From a virus, in the IMG/VR virus record IMGVR_UViG_3300048015_000365, positions 1 to 33,281 of that record: DNA of 33,281 bases; one strand, given 5' to 3'. The notes under the pieces were generated by a model, which had not been told where the DNA came from, made no database searches, and worked only from the letters and a program-made list of their open reading frames with translations. Both the position numbers and the translations under genes were made by a program. Below, piece by piece: positions 15,780 through 23,259 of this stretch. The stretch's first letter is position 1. Each line of letters begins with the position of its first letter.

Positions 15780-18131
15780 TTATTCGTCCCCCGGTTTCTT
15801 CATGACGGGAATCTCGATGCAATGACAATTGATCACGTTCCCCGGCGACCCACTCGGATCACCCGGATGCATCAGCTCCTCCCCGTCCACCACAAAAGCG
15901 TCGTTAATCGAGATCGGATTATCCGCGTAATCTTCCTCCGCCTGTTGATGCGCCTCGCGCACGGTCGGCCCGTGGCTGGTCAGCCAGGACTTAAGTTCGA
16001 TCCCGGCATCATCCATGGCCCGGTGCCGCGCGTAGCCGTAAGCCGCGCTGGTCTCGGTCATGGCAATGCGCTTAGCCTCGCCGGAACTCAGGCTGTTAAA
16101 TACACCGCGCACGCGGGCCGTGAGATCGGCAATGCTCTCGCCCTTATCAATTCCGATCTTAAGCGCCGTGTTGAGCTGGCTCTGGGCGGTCTCGCCCACC
16201 TTTTCCACCAGCTTGTCCCGGCCCTGGATAAATTTCAGGACCTGCGGCGGAGCCATCTTCCAGGGATCATCCTTGCGCCCGATCTCTTCAAAGAGTTGTT
16301 CGCCCGCTTCCTGCAGGACGCTACGGGCAATCGGGTCCAGATTCTTTTTCAAGTCCTGGCCGAATTGCGTTGCGTCAAAAATCACATCAATGAGCGACCG
16401 GACCTCAATGCTCTTTTCCTTGGGCGTATAAGCCGCCGATAATTTGCTCAGCGCTTTGCCCCGGTAATCGTTAAACAACCGGCTGCACTTGCTCTGATAC
16501 TTTTTGATCGCCGCCGAGCGCAGGCGCATATGTGCTTCCCAGATTTTCTTGGAGCCTGGTTTCCGCGTGGTAGGGATGGCGCGCTGCGCTGTCCGTTCCC
16601 TTAGCGCCCGCAGCATCGCCTTGATCTCGGGGTTGTCACCATCAGCCGGCGTGTCGCTGCCGTCATTGATTGTGTCTTCATCCCCATCAGCGGGAGCACC
16701 ATCATCCAGAGGCTCCGCAAAATCATCAGGCGCAGGAGCCAGCGGCACTTCACCAGCTTCATTGAGAACCGGCTGGATGTTGATCGGCAGGTACCCAACG
16801 TCCCAGCCAGGGAATTCCACGAGGCCCAGGGCCAAGTACTCATTGATGGCCTCCATCGGCATGCCCTGGCTCGCGAGCTTGGCGATGGCATCCAAACGCT
16901 CCTTGCGCACTTCCTGCATGCACGGGTGCTCGTCCCAGTTCAGACCGACCTCGATCCGCTCGCCCGTCAGTTTGAAAATCAGCTTTTCCAAGGCCCCGCA
17001 AAACTTTGCTCCCGTCGGAATGCACGTGTTGATCAGGAGCTGGAACATGTCAGAAGCCGAGCCAATGGAATAACTCGCCTTGATGTCCGCCATGCTCATG
17101 GGCACGCCAAACGCATTATAGATCTCATGCCGATGCTCAATGCGCTGCTCGACGAAGGATGAATCCACCGCCGCCAGCTCCGCGTTGTGGAGTTCAATAT
17201 CACCCCCCACAACCACATCGCGAGCCCGGCCCTGCAGACTCGCCTGGCGTCGCGCCTTGAACTCGTTGATCAACTGCTGGCGCTGCTCATCCGTAGGCTG
17301 GCCACCCTTCACCGCGATGATCCGGCTGGTGTCCCCATTGTTGGCCATCAGATTCCGGCTGAACTTCGCCGCCAGCCAATCCGCCTCCGCCGCGATATGC
17401 GCCGCCCGATATTCCCCCAGGCCCTTATTATCGTCGTAAGGGTTCCAATTACGCAGCCGCACCACCTGAGCCGGGTCCAGTTCAAACGCCTTTCCGCCCA
17501 CCTGGGTGTAAGTCCAAGCCACAACCTGACCCCCTTCAATCGTCGCCCGCATCCGGTTCGGAGCCGCGATGAGGATCGGCGGATAAGGATTGCTGGCCAC
17601 ATCCGGGAACGGCAACCGGCCAGCCGCAGAGTTGGGAATGATCCAGAAACATTCCTGCAGCTTCAGCCAGCCCACGGAAGCCTCGACAAAAGTCTGCCAG
17701 TCAAAGTCCGCCACTGGTTCTTTCAGCCAGGCTTCAAGCTGAGGCAACTCCAGCAGCTCATCCTCGGCCCGGTAAACGATTCCCCTGGCGGTGGACAATT
17801 GAGCCAGGTTCTTTCCCTTCCTCCGGACCTTCGTATTCGTCGGACGGCTGAACCTGATCTGGCAGCTCGACACCGGCCCGGCAATCTTCTGGATTGCCGA
17901 CCGTACCCAGGGCGAATCCGCGTACGGTGTATATAGGTTCTCGGAACTGGCATAATCCAGGGACCGGGCAAACCAGAACGCCGGAACCCCCTGGGTAAAG
18001 TCCCCGGTGCCGATGGAAAGATCGCCCGGATCGCGCGTGGTGATCCCACGGGCCATGGGGGAAGCCCCCCGCAAAACCGGGTGACTTGCCTTGATCGCCT
18101 CCAACACCTGGCCGGTGGTCGGGAAAGTCAT
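15780..18131 (-). CDS. Portal protein fused to Mu gpF-like head morphogenesis domain
   Basis: 783 residues. The first ~480 residues are an HK97-type portal ('FWFARSLDYASSENLYTPYADSPWVRSAI', then 'NGDTSRIIAVKGGQPTDEQRQQLINEF', 'RIEHRHEIYNAFGVPMSMADIKASY'). An acidic Asp/Pro linker (about 485-530) follows. The C-terminal part is a gpF / SPP1 gp7-type domain: 'MTETSAAYGYARHRAMDDAG' starts near residue 691, then 'DGEELMHPGDPSGSPGNVINCHC' with the NCHC signature at about 768-771. In Mu these are two genes, gp29 and gp30. The fusion predicts 12 copies of the minor head domain per portal ring. ATG at 18131 overlaps the stop of the small upstream gene. Confidence 0.85.
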   Translation of the reverse strand: MTFPTTGQVLEAIKASHPVLRGASPMARGITTRDPGDLSIGTGDFTQGVPAFWFARSLDYASSENLYTPYADSPWVRSAIQKIAGPVSSCQIRFSRPTNTKVRRKGKNLAQLSTARGIVYRAEDELLELPQLEAWLKEPVADFDWQTFVEASVGWLKLQECFWIIPNSAAGRLPFPDVASNPYPPILIAAPNRMRATIEGGQVVAWTYTQVGGKAFELDPAQVVRLRNWNPYDDNKGLGEYRAAHIAAEADWLAAKFSRNLMANNGDTSRIIAVKGGQPTDEQRQQLINEFKARRQASLQGRARDVVVGGDIELHNAELAAVDSSFVEQRIEHRHEIYNAFGVPMSMADIKASYSIGSASDMFQLLINTCIPTGAKFCGALEKLIFKLTGERIEVGLNWDEHPCMQEVRKERLDAIAKLASQGMPMEAINEYLALGLVEFPGWDVGYLPINIQPVLNEAGEVPLAPAPDDFAEPLDDGAPADGDEDTINDGSDTPADGDNPEIKAMLRALRERTAQRAIPTTRKPGSKKIWEAHMRLRSAAIKKYQSKCSRLFNDYRGKALSKLSAAYTPKEKSIEVRSLIDVIFDATQFGQDLKKNLDPIARSVLQEAGEQLFEEIGRKDDPWKMAPPQVLKFIQGRDKLVEKVGETAQSQLNTALKIGIDKGESIADLTARVRGVFNSLSSGEAKRIAMTETSAAYGYARHRAMDDAGIELKSWLTSHGPTVREAHQQAEEDYADNPISINDAFVVDGEELMHPGDPSGSPGNVINCHCIEIPVMKKPGDE
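18036..18064 (-). promoter_or_regulatory. Degenerate hairpin element inside the portal gene
   Basis: mRNA strand: TTCCCCCATGGCCC next to a 5-bp stem (CGTGG/CCACG) with a 5-base loop. It resembles the start-codon elements but lies inside coding sequence (near codon 25) and its loop is not GCCT. Resemblance may be chance. Confidence 0.25.
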
Positions 18132-18277
18132 GGTTTGACCCCCGTTTTAAACCCCATTAAAAGGCCATTAATTTCGCGCGTGGCGCGTCGGAGACCCCAG
18201 CGGCTATGGAGAGTGGCCCCAAATCGTCCTACGGCCTTCTGGAGGCCTTCGTTGGTGGGTAAAATTTGGTAGTTCAT
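18128..18277 (-). CDS. Small hypothetical protein between terminase and portal
   Basis: 49 residues from ATG at 18277; the stop at 18128-18130 overlaps the portal ATG by ATGA, the usual coupling in this operon. It fills most of the 169-bp gap after the terminase. It is Gly/Arg/Leu-rich without recognised motifs. The ATG follows a leader (18273-18303) that resembles the one at 10996-11026. A longer reading from 18379 would overlap the terminase and is less likely. Confidence 0.45.
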   Translation of the reverse strand: MNYQILPTNEGLQKAVGRFGATLHSRWGLRRATREINGLLMGFKTGVKP

Positions 18278-18303
18278 TATGGGGTCAAGGCTCAGCCTGG
18301 TCA
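18273..18303 (-). promoter_or_regulatory. Post-stop hairpin leader, copy B
   Basis: Begins with the terminase stop TGA, then CC, stem AGGC, loop TGA, stem GCCT, then TGACCCCATAATGAA with the ATG of the 49-residue gene. Compared with copy A the two inner stem pairs are swapped (CG to GC) so that pairing is kept. Confidence 0.5.
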
Positions 18304-19800
18304 GACGCATGAGGCCCATACCTGGGTGGCATTGGCACCAGCTTCGGTTGAGAGCGCCCCGGCCCAGGCGATATCGCAATGACTCGCCGGGTTAAGCATG
18401 TTCCGCCCCTCGGTAAACACCCATTTTTTACCCGAGAAGATTTTGCGCATGGCGAAGTAATCGGAAGCAATGTCCGGCTGATCCTTGGGGAACTGCTTTT
18501 CCGCCACCGACAATTGATTCATCAGCGAGAACCCCATGTCGTGCTTTTTGCTGGCAAAGTTGACCGCCGTAAAAATCCCAGGATAATGCTTGGCAAAGGT
18601 CCAGCAGATTTGACGGCCCAGGCCCGTCTCATCACCGGCTGCTTTTAGCGAGGTCAGCTTTTGGAGGAAGGTGTGACCAGCCGTCTCAATGAAATCCCAA
18701 TCCGTCGTCCGGCAGGTAAGCAGCCCGGAGAGTTTCAGCGTCGCCGATTCCTTCTTGTCAATATAGTAGCAGCACAAATCACCCTCACCGCTGGACGCCA
18801 CGTCGAAGCCGAGGCGATGATGCTCCGCCTGCTTAAACAACCCGGCAAAGCTGGTCAGAACAAACTGACGAATGCGGTCCCGTCTCGCCTGGGGATTGGC
18901 GGCGTTAAATTCACCAAACAGTTCCGTGATCTGGCCGGCCTCCAGGTGCACTCGTTCGATCTGATAATCCCGCTGGCAATTGGCAATGGAAGCCCAAGGC
19001 ACGATGGCGCTCGTCGAGCCGGAAGGATTGCAGTTGTATGCCTGCTCGTAAATTTCCGGCAGCCGGGCGCGATTCTTACAGTCCTGGATAAACCCCTCCC
19101 TGGTGAAATGCGTCCCTTGAGTCTCATTGATCTTTTCCACCAAGCCCAGATCGACAGCATCTTCCATCGTCACCCGGTAATAACTCCAACCGCCTTTGCC
19201 CGCCCGCGCCTCTTGGGCGAACTGATAGAACAAAGTGTCCGTTCCGTCATGCGCCGACCAGATGCCAAGGTCAAAACCCCACGTGATACGGCCTTGGGCG
19301 GTCTCCCACAGTTTTTCGGCCTGCTGATGTTTGGCAAACTCATCCAAGCCCACATCCCCGCCGAACACCGCCATCGCATAAGGATTGGAGCTGAACGCCA
19401 GGATGCGCGAGCCGTTGTCAAACTTGATATAGTTGAACTTGACCTCCTGGGTGAACTTTTCACCGCTGGCCGTCGTCCCGGAAATCGTCTGCGAATCCTC
19501 GCCGCGTGACACAATGCTCCGGGTAAAGTTGAAGATGTCCGCAAACTTTTCCACGATCCGCATGTATTCCACCGCGCTGGCCTGGTCCTTGGTCGCGAAC
19601 AAATAATCGCGGTTACTATTCAACAACCGCTTGCGGACGTTTTTAAACCCATCCGCGTATGTCCAACCGATCCGGACCGACTTTTCCGCGAAACGCATGC
19701 GCGACTCATCCATGATCCAGCACAGTTGGTGCGGCATGAAATACTTGGAGAGCTTCGCATCCCCGCTCTCGACATTCAGTGCTGGAAGGATTGCGGCCAT
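18301..19800 (-). CDS. Terminase large subunit (Mu gp28-like)
   Basis: 499 residues from the ATG at 19800, which forms TAATG with the small-subunit stop; a longer reading would only shadow the small subunit. Residues 39-46 'EKSVRIGW' replace a classical P-loop, as in gp28-type terminases whose motif reads EKSxRIGxT. Walker B is 'VGLDEFA' with D153/E154. The nuclease half begins at 'LGFDVASSGEGDLCCYYI' (about 310) with an Asp-rich metal site. The enzyme packages DNA into proheads through the portal; in Mu-like phages packaging is headful from the integrated copy. The spacing to the portal gene is wider than usual (169 bp) and holds a small gene. Confidence 0.85.
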   Translation of the reverse strand: MAAILPALNVESGDAKLSKYFMPHQLCWIMDESRMRFAEKSVRIGWTYADGFKNVRKRLLNSNRDYLFATKDQASAVEYMRIVEKFADIFNFTRSIVSRGEDSQTISGTTASGEKFTQEVKFNYIKFDNGSRILAFSSNPYAMAVFGGDVGLDEFAKHQQAEKLWETAQGRITWGFDLGIWSAHDGTDTLFYQFAQEARAGKGGWSYYRVTMEDAVDLGLVEKINETQGTHFTREGFIQDCKNRARLPEIYEQAYNCNPSGSTSAIVPWASIANCQRDYQIERVHLEAGQITELFGEFNAANPQARRDRIRQFVLTSFAGLFKQAEHHRLGFDVASSGEGDLCCYYIDKKESATLKLSGLLTCRTTDWDFIETAGHTFLQKLTSLKAAGDETGLGRQICWTFAKHYPGIFTAVNFASKKHDMGFSLMNQLSVAEKQFPKDQPDIASDYFAMRKIFSGKKWVFTEGRNMLNPASHCDIAWAGALSTEAGANATQVWASCV

Positions 19801-20396
19801 TATTTTTTCTTGATGCCCAATACCTCGTCCACCTTGTCCACAATCGCACGGCGATCCTCGTCGTTTAATGCCGCCTTCGGATCGCGGAGCGCCTTGATCT
19901 GATCCAACTGCGCCGCCTTGGTCTTGAGCAGGTCCAGTTTCTCCCGGTCGATTTCCAGCCGCCGCTTTTTCAGCTCGTAATCGCCCTTCATGGCATCCTC
20001 GGACTGTTGAATCTGGATCAACTGCAAGCGCTGGCTCTCGCCCAGGTTCATAAACGCAAGCTCGAATTTGTGCTGCGCGATCCGTTCCCGTGTGATCTTG
20101 TCGATATCCGCAGGCAACTCCGCCTTGGCCGTCTCCGCCGAGGCCGCCGCCTGGAGCGAGGCATACCTCAGACGAATATCCAGCGAATTGAAAAACGTGC
20201 CCAATGCCCGCTCCGAAATCTTGATGCCATAATCCTCCAGCCACTTCCGGGCCTGCTTGTAAGACATCTCCCCATTGAGAAACGAAGAGCAAAATTCCAA
20301 GGCCAATGGCTGCGCCCGCCGCTGCAATTGTTCCCACAGCGCGTGCTCCGGAAGCTTTCGGCCTGCCATCAAATCGGGTCTGAGTTCGGCGCTCAT
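19800..20396 (-). CDS. Terminase small subunit-like (Mu gp27 / DUF3486-like)
   Basis: 198 residues. Begins 'MSAELRPDLMAGRKLPEHALWEQLQRRAQPLALEF', with 'ARKWLEDYGIKISERALGTFFNSL' reading as a helix-turn-helix (about 48-72), followed by a long charged coiled coil (about 125-190). This matches the Mu gp27 layout of DNA-binding N-terminus plus helical oligomerisation domain. It lies directly before the gp28-like gene with a TAATG overlap. Likely role: recognise the packaging site and recruit the large subunit. Confidence 0.75.
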   Translation of the reverse strand: MSAELRPDLMAGRKLPEHALWEQLQRRAQPLALEFCSSFLNGEMSYKQARKWLEDYGIKISERALGTFFNSLDIRLRYASLQAAASAETAKAELPADIDKITRERIAQHKFELAFMNLGESQRLQLIQIQQSEDAMKGDYELKKRRLEIDREKLDLLKTKAAQLDQIKALRDPKAALNDEDRRAIVDKVDEVLGIKKK

Positions 20397-20591
20397 TCAT
20401 GAAAAAAGGGATAAAGGTTTATGTTCATCATCCGGAGCCAGCCAGGCATCGCTCACGCATCCGGCCTCGCGCCGCACCCGCCGCGAGATAAATGCCTGCA
20501 CGCAGCGCCGCACCAGATCGCCCGCACTCTCCCATCGGATGTGCCGCGTCTCCGGATGCCCGATTGGAAATTGGTTGCAGTTTGTAGCCAT
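20397..20591 (-). CDS. Small hypothetical protein
   Basis: 64 residues. Its TGA (20397-20399) directly adjoins the next ATG, and its own ATG at 20591 lies four bases after the upstream stop, so it fills the space exactly. Contains four or so Arg-rich turns ('VQAFISRRVRREAGCVSDAW') and two Cys. No family recognised. The tight packing is the main evidence that it is real. Confidence 0.5.
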   Translation of the reverse strand: MATNCNQFPIGHPETRHIRWESAGDLVRRCVQAFISRRVRREAGCVSDAWLAPDDEHKPLSLFS

Positions 20592-20594
20592 GAC

Positions 20595-20903
20595 TTATCC
20601 GTTCGAGTCGAGGAAGGCGATGCCCTGCTCAGTGATCCGCCAGGCGCGGTTTTCCGCGCTCACAGTTTTCAGGACCTCTTCGATCAGCCGCTTGGTCTCC
20701 AGATATTGCGACTCATCCAGGATCGCATCCCGCATAGCCTTGGCTGGTGAAGGTTCATCCTCCGTGGCAAAATCCTCCGCCCGGAAACCGAACATGCCTA
20801 GCTGATGCGCTAGCGCCACAACCCCGAGGCCATAGCGAGAGCGGTTCGTATCCAGCACCCGCAAAACCGCTTTGCGGAAAAGTTCTTTTTGTTGAGCGTT
20901 CAT
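20595..20903 (-). CDS. Small hypothetical protein, winged-helix-like
   Basis: 102 residues: 'MNAQQKELFRKAVLRVLDTNRSRYGLGVVALAHQLGMFGF' then an acidic turn and a second helical part ending 'WRITEQGIAFLDSNG', a common wing/strand ending of winged-helix domains. It lies between the DUF2730-like gene and the terminase genes, where Mu-like phages encode small regulatory or packaging proteins. The role is inference. Its start ATG (20903) touches the next stop. Confidence 0.55.
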   Translation of the reverse strand: MNAQQKELFRKAVLRVLDTNRSRYGLGVVALAHQLGMFGFRAEDFATEDEPSPAKAMRDAILDESQYLETKRLIEEVLKTVSAENRAWRITEQGIAFLDSNG

Positions 20904-21310
20904 TATTTCCTCTCAGTTAACCGGTCGAGCTTGGCGTCCATCCGGGCGAGTTGCTGGTTCTGCAGCTTCGTCTCCGATTGAAGACCCGAGACCTGCTGGC
21001 CCACCTGGACCAGGTCACGCCGGACCACTTCCACCCGCTGATCAATGGTCGAAGCGGCCCCGCGCTCCACCCCGCCGATCTTCTTGAAGATGTCGGCATG
21101 ATCCTCGCGGTTTTCTGCAACATGTTTTTCAAACACTTCCCGACCGGCAAAAATCTTATGCAGCTCCTCCGTGATCGTGATCGTGACTGGCTGCTCGACT
21201 TTTACCTCCTGTTTCCGACTCAGCGCCACAATCGAAACCACCACCGCGCAAATGGTCCCCAAGGCCATAACGATGGTGCAGCCCAAAATCCACTTTTCAG
21301 AGTCAGTCAT
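20903..21310 (-). CDS. Membrane-anchored coiled-coil protein (DUF2730 / Mu gp25-like)
   Basis: 135 residues. One N-terminal membrane segment (about 8-31, 'ILGCTIVMALGTICAVVVSIVAL'), then a charged coiled coil up to the end ('QVSGLQSETKLQNQQLARMDAKLDRL'). This layout and the place before gp27/gp28 match Mu gp25 (DUF2730). It could also act as an i-spanin, since it has one membrane anchor and a periplasmic-type coiled coil and follows a putative lysis gene. No overlapping o-spanin lipoprotein frame was recognised. Confidence 0.65.
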   Translation of the reverse strand: MTDSEKWILGCTIVMALGTICAVVVSIVALSRKQEVKVEQPVTITITEELHKIFAGREVFEKHVAENREDHADIFKKIGGVERGAASTIDQRVEVVRRDLVQVGQQVSGLQSETKLQNQQLARMDAKLDRLTERK

Positions 21311-21312
21311 AA

Positions 21313-22191
21313 TTATTTCAACCTCACCAGCGCAGCCTGATACGCCGCGATAAAATGGTCCAGGATCAGCACATCCTTGCGCAACTTGTAAACCTCATAA
21401 AGCCCCGATGCGTCCGACATTAGCTTGGTAAACCAGCCGGTATTGACCGCGTAAGAGTGCCACGGCAGGAGTAAGACTTCATTCCCACAATGCCGATAAC
21501 CCATCAGCACCCCCGGCGTGCGCGGCACGATGTCGTTTTCGTTAACCACCCGGAACGTGCGGTCGCCGAGCGCCTGCTCGTACATCGCCGCCCAGGCGGA
21601 GTTACCCACCCGCGGCTGGCCGAACGTATAGACGCCTGCCACCTGGATGCCACTGCGCCGCAATTCCACCGCGCACAGCAGCGCGATAGCACCGCCGAGG
21701 CTGTGGCCGGTGACAAAGACCTGCCCGTCCGGATGCACCGCGAGCAAATTGCGCACCTCCAGGGTGACCCGCGCATCAATCGCCGCATCCTCCAGGAAGC
21801 CAGCATGGACATAAGCCGGATTCATCGCCGTCGAATACCCCAGCCGCCGCATTTCAAACTTTGCATCCTGGATAAAGTCCTTGGTGGTATGCGACCCCGT
21901 GAAGGCCACGATGATTTTGAACCCGCTTGAATCCCTGAAGAGCGTCACCTGCGCTTCGGCGTTCGTATGCGGGTCATGAATATTGGCCTCGGTGTAAGCA
22001 TCCGCCGAATACATCGCGAGCATCTGGGCCAGCCCGACAGAAAAATTGACGGGAGCGGCGCTGGCCGGCTGGCCAGTCCCAACCGCTCCCGGCAAGATCG
22101 GCGATGCGTCCATCGCCGCGGCATTCATGGTTTTGTTAGAATCGCTATTCACGACTAATTTTGGAGTGCGCCAGCCCTCTGGCGCTTTCAC
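21313..22191 (-). CDS. Class 3 (alpha/beta hydrolase) lipase in the lysis-gene position
   Basis: 292 residues from a GTG at 22191. The nucleophile elbow 'TGHSLGGA' gives Ser 164. 'NENDIVPR' gives Asp 220 and 'DHFIAAY' gives His 279. 'VAFTGSHTTKDFIQDAKF' (95-112) fits the oxyanion/lid region of class 3 lipases (PF01764). So the full Ser-Asp-His triad is present and the enzyme should hydrolyse acylglycerols or phospholipids. No signal peptide is visible. The gene precedes the DUF2730 and terminase genes, where Mu encodes its lysis enzymes. Start uncertain: the frame stays open upstream without ATG, GTG or TTG, and an internal ATG at 22128 is also possible. Confidence 0.8.
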   Translation of the reverse strand: MKAPEGWRTPKLVVNSDSNKTMNAAAMDASPILPGAVGTGQPASAAPVNFSVGLAQMLAMYSADAYTEANIHDPHTNAEAQVTLFRDSSGFKIIVAFTGSHTTKDFIQDAKFEMRRLGYSTAMNPAYVHAGFLEDAAIDARVTLEVRNLLAVHPDGQVFVTGHSLGGAIALLCAVELRRSGIQVAGVYTFGQPRVGNSAWAAMYEQALGDRTFRVVNENDIVPRTPGVLMGYRHCGNEVLLLPWHSYAVNTGWFTKLMSDASGLYEVYKLRKDVLILDHFIAAYQAALVRLK

Positions 22192-22278
22192 CCGGATCAG
22201 GAGGCCGCCTCCGTAAATCCCTGATAGAATTTTGCAATCATTGAACTCATATATTTTGGTTTGTTTGAATAATGGCCC

Positions 22279-22294
22279 GTGGCGGCCTCGCCAC
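22279..22294 (+). promoter_or_regulatory. Hairpin element, copy 4 (opposite orientation)
   Basis: On the + strand: AATGGCCC, stem GTGGCG, loop GCCT, stem CGCCAC. On the - strand mRNA it follows directly after the TAA (22295-22297) of the outer-membrane-like gene. It shares loop, stem length and the GGGCCATT flank with copies 1-3 but is inverted and lies after a stop instead of before a start. Confidence 0.55.
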
Positions 22295-22870
22295 TTAGAA
22301 CGTGAACCCGGTCTCCGCCGAAATCACCGGCGCGGCCTGCGCCCTTTGCCGGGCGGAATCCCACTCGTAGCCGATCCGGATGCCGGCATAGGTATTCACC
22401 GTCAGGGATTTTCGGACATCGAGATAAGCGGTGATGGCCGGTGAAGCGGTGTCGAACCGATAACCCGCGAGGAGACCGCCGGAAAGCTCGATGTCTGGCG
22501 TGCTGGCCGGGATGAGGTAATAGCCACCCCCAGCCTGCTCGCTGACGATGATTCCCGCCACGCCCGCGTTGCGGGTGACCGATTCCACGAACAGCCCGGA
22601 CGCCGAGCCATTCGTGGCCGGAGTGCCGAACTTGTAGCGGATGCCGAAGTCAGACGCGATGTTCACCCCCGCCTGGTAAGCCATGCCCAGCGTAATTTCT
22701 GCACTGCCCCGAATCGTCAGATTGGGGTTGGAGCCGGTGAGGTAGCTGCCGACACTCCCAAAAAACGACGAGGCCGGCGCATTGGTGAGGAGGTTGCTGA
22801 TCTGGGCCGGCGCGGATGCGACGGATAGGACGCATAGGACGGATGCGAGGAGGAGTGTTTTGATTTTCAC
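22295..22870 (-). CDS. Predicted outer-membrane beta-barrel-like protein
   Basis: 191 residues from a GTG at 22870, chosen because it gives a clean signal peptide (MKIKTLLLASVLCVLSVASA then PAQ). An ATG at 22993 would add 41 residues of odd sequence. The mature chain shows alternating beta strands ('SAEITLGMAYQAGVNIASDFGIRYKFG', 'ITAYLDVRKSLTVNTYAGIRIGYEW') and ends in 'ETGFTF', a terminal Phe typical of barrel proteins handled by the Bam system. It is the first gene of the late operon after the terminator. It might change the outer membrane during lysis or shield the cell from adsorption; that is inference. The signal peptide is encoded over a GGATAGGAC-type repeat. Confidence 0.6.
   Translation of the reverse strand: MKIKTLLLASVLCVLSVASAPAQISNLLTNAPASSFFGSVGSYLTGSNPNLTIRGSAEITLGMAYQAGVNIASDFGIRYKFGTPATNGSASGLFVESVTRNAGVAGIIVSEQAGGGYYLIPASTPDIELSGGLLAGYRFDTASPAITAYLDVRKSLTVNTYAGIRIGYEWDSARQRAQAAPVISAETGFTF
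22814..22850. repeat. GGA(T/C)G-type short tandem repeat
   Basis: Imperfect copies of GATGCGACGGATAGGACGCA-like units; on the + strand it reads as 'DRTHRTDAR', another phrase frequent in dispersed repeats of Verrucomicrobiota-like genomes. Its antisense codes for the hydrophobic core of the barrel protein's signal peptide. Confidence 0.5.
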
Positions 22871-23053
22871 AGTTTTTATTTGGATGGTCCCCACCCGCGA
22901 GCCGGGGCGAACGCGCGCGACCGCGACACCGGAGGAATGGCCCACGGGTGGGAGAGTTTGGTTTTGGTTAACGGATGTCGCGCTCACAGGCACGACAATC
23001 GCAGAAGAAAGCAGACAACCCCGTCTCCGAGAGACTGAGATTTGGATTCTGGT

Positions 23054-23101
23054 AAGAAAAAGAAAAAAACGGAGCGGGCAACCAGCGGTCGCGCGCTCCG
23101 T
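23054..23101 (-). terminator. Intrinsic terminator of the leftward RHH-lipoprotein unit
   Basis: On the - strand an 8-bp stem CGCTCCGT/ACGGAGCG (arms at 23094-23101 and 23069-23076) with a 17-base loop is followed directly by seven T, then CTTTTTC. This is a classical rho-independent terminator placed after the lipoprotein gene and before the late operon, so the two leftward units are transcribed separately. Confidence 0.8.
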
Positions 23102-23198
23102 CAGGCAACTAAATCACAGGCGGGGCGGCAGTGCAATTCAAAATTAAAAATGCAAAATTTAAAATGGGGTGAAGACCTGACCGGGTTTTACCCCATTG

Positions 23199-23223
23199 CA
23201 AATGCGCATCGTTTGCGCATTTG
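23199..23223. repeat. Perfect hairpin 1 of a twin pair
   Basis: Arms CAAATGCGCA and TGCGCATTTG with loop TCGTT. A second hairpin of the same size and nearly the same arms starts nine bases further on. It lies downstream of the lipoprotein stop and upstream of the terminator. Confidence 0.8.
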
Positions 23224-23232
23224 AGGTAATTC

Positions 23233-23257
23233 CAAATGTGCAGACAATGCACATTTG
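23233..23257. repeat. Perfect hairpin 2 of a twin pair
   Basis: Arms CAAATGTGCA and TGCACATTTG with loop GACAA. Relative to hairpin 1 one stem pair is changed from C-G to T-A on both arms, so pairing is kept while the loop differs fully. It ends three bases before the lipoprotein stop codon (23260-23262). Confidence 0.8.
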
Positions 23258-23259
23258 AA

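Larger units (their letters stand above)
22871..23259. other. Gene-free control region between late operon and repressor operon
   Basis: About 390 bases without a convincing gene. From left to right it holds the 5' leader of the late operon, a leftward intrinsic terminator (23054-23101), an A/T tract with AAAATTAAAAA units (23138-23164), an 8-bp inverted repeat (AATGGGGT at 23163-23170 with ACCCCATT at 23190-23197) and two 10-bp-stem hairpins (23199-23257). The late promoter should lie between about 22870 and 23054, but no convincing -35/-10 pair was seen, which would fit an activator-dependent promoter. Confidence 0.55.

Noticed and set aside
18047-18064. Full member of the start-codon hairpin family inside the portal gene
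   Set aside because: Loop and spacing differ and it is within conserved coding sequence. Kept only as a low-confidence feature.
19801-20400. A 200-residue N-terminal extension of the terminase large subunit
   Set aside because: Gly/Arg-rich shadow of the small-subunit gene in another frame; the ATG at 19800 gives the expected gp28-like start.
22871-23259. CRISPR array
   Set aside because: The twin hairpins are only two, palindromic and with unequal loops. There is no repeat-spacer periodicity and no cas gene.
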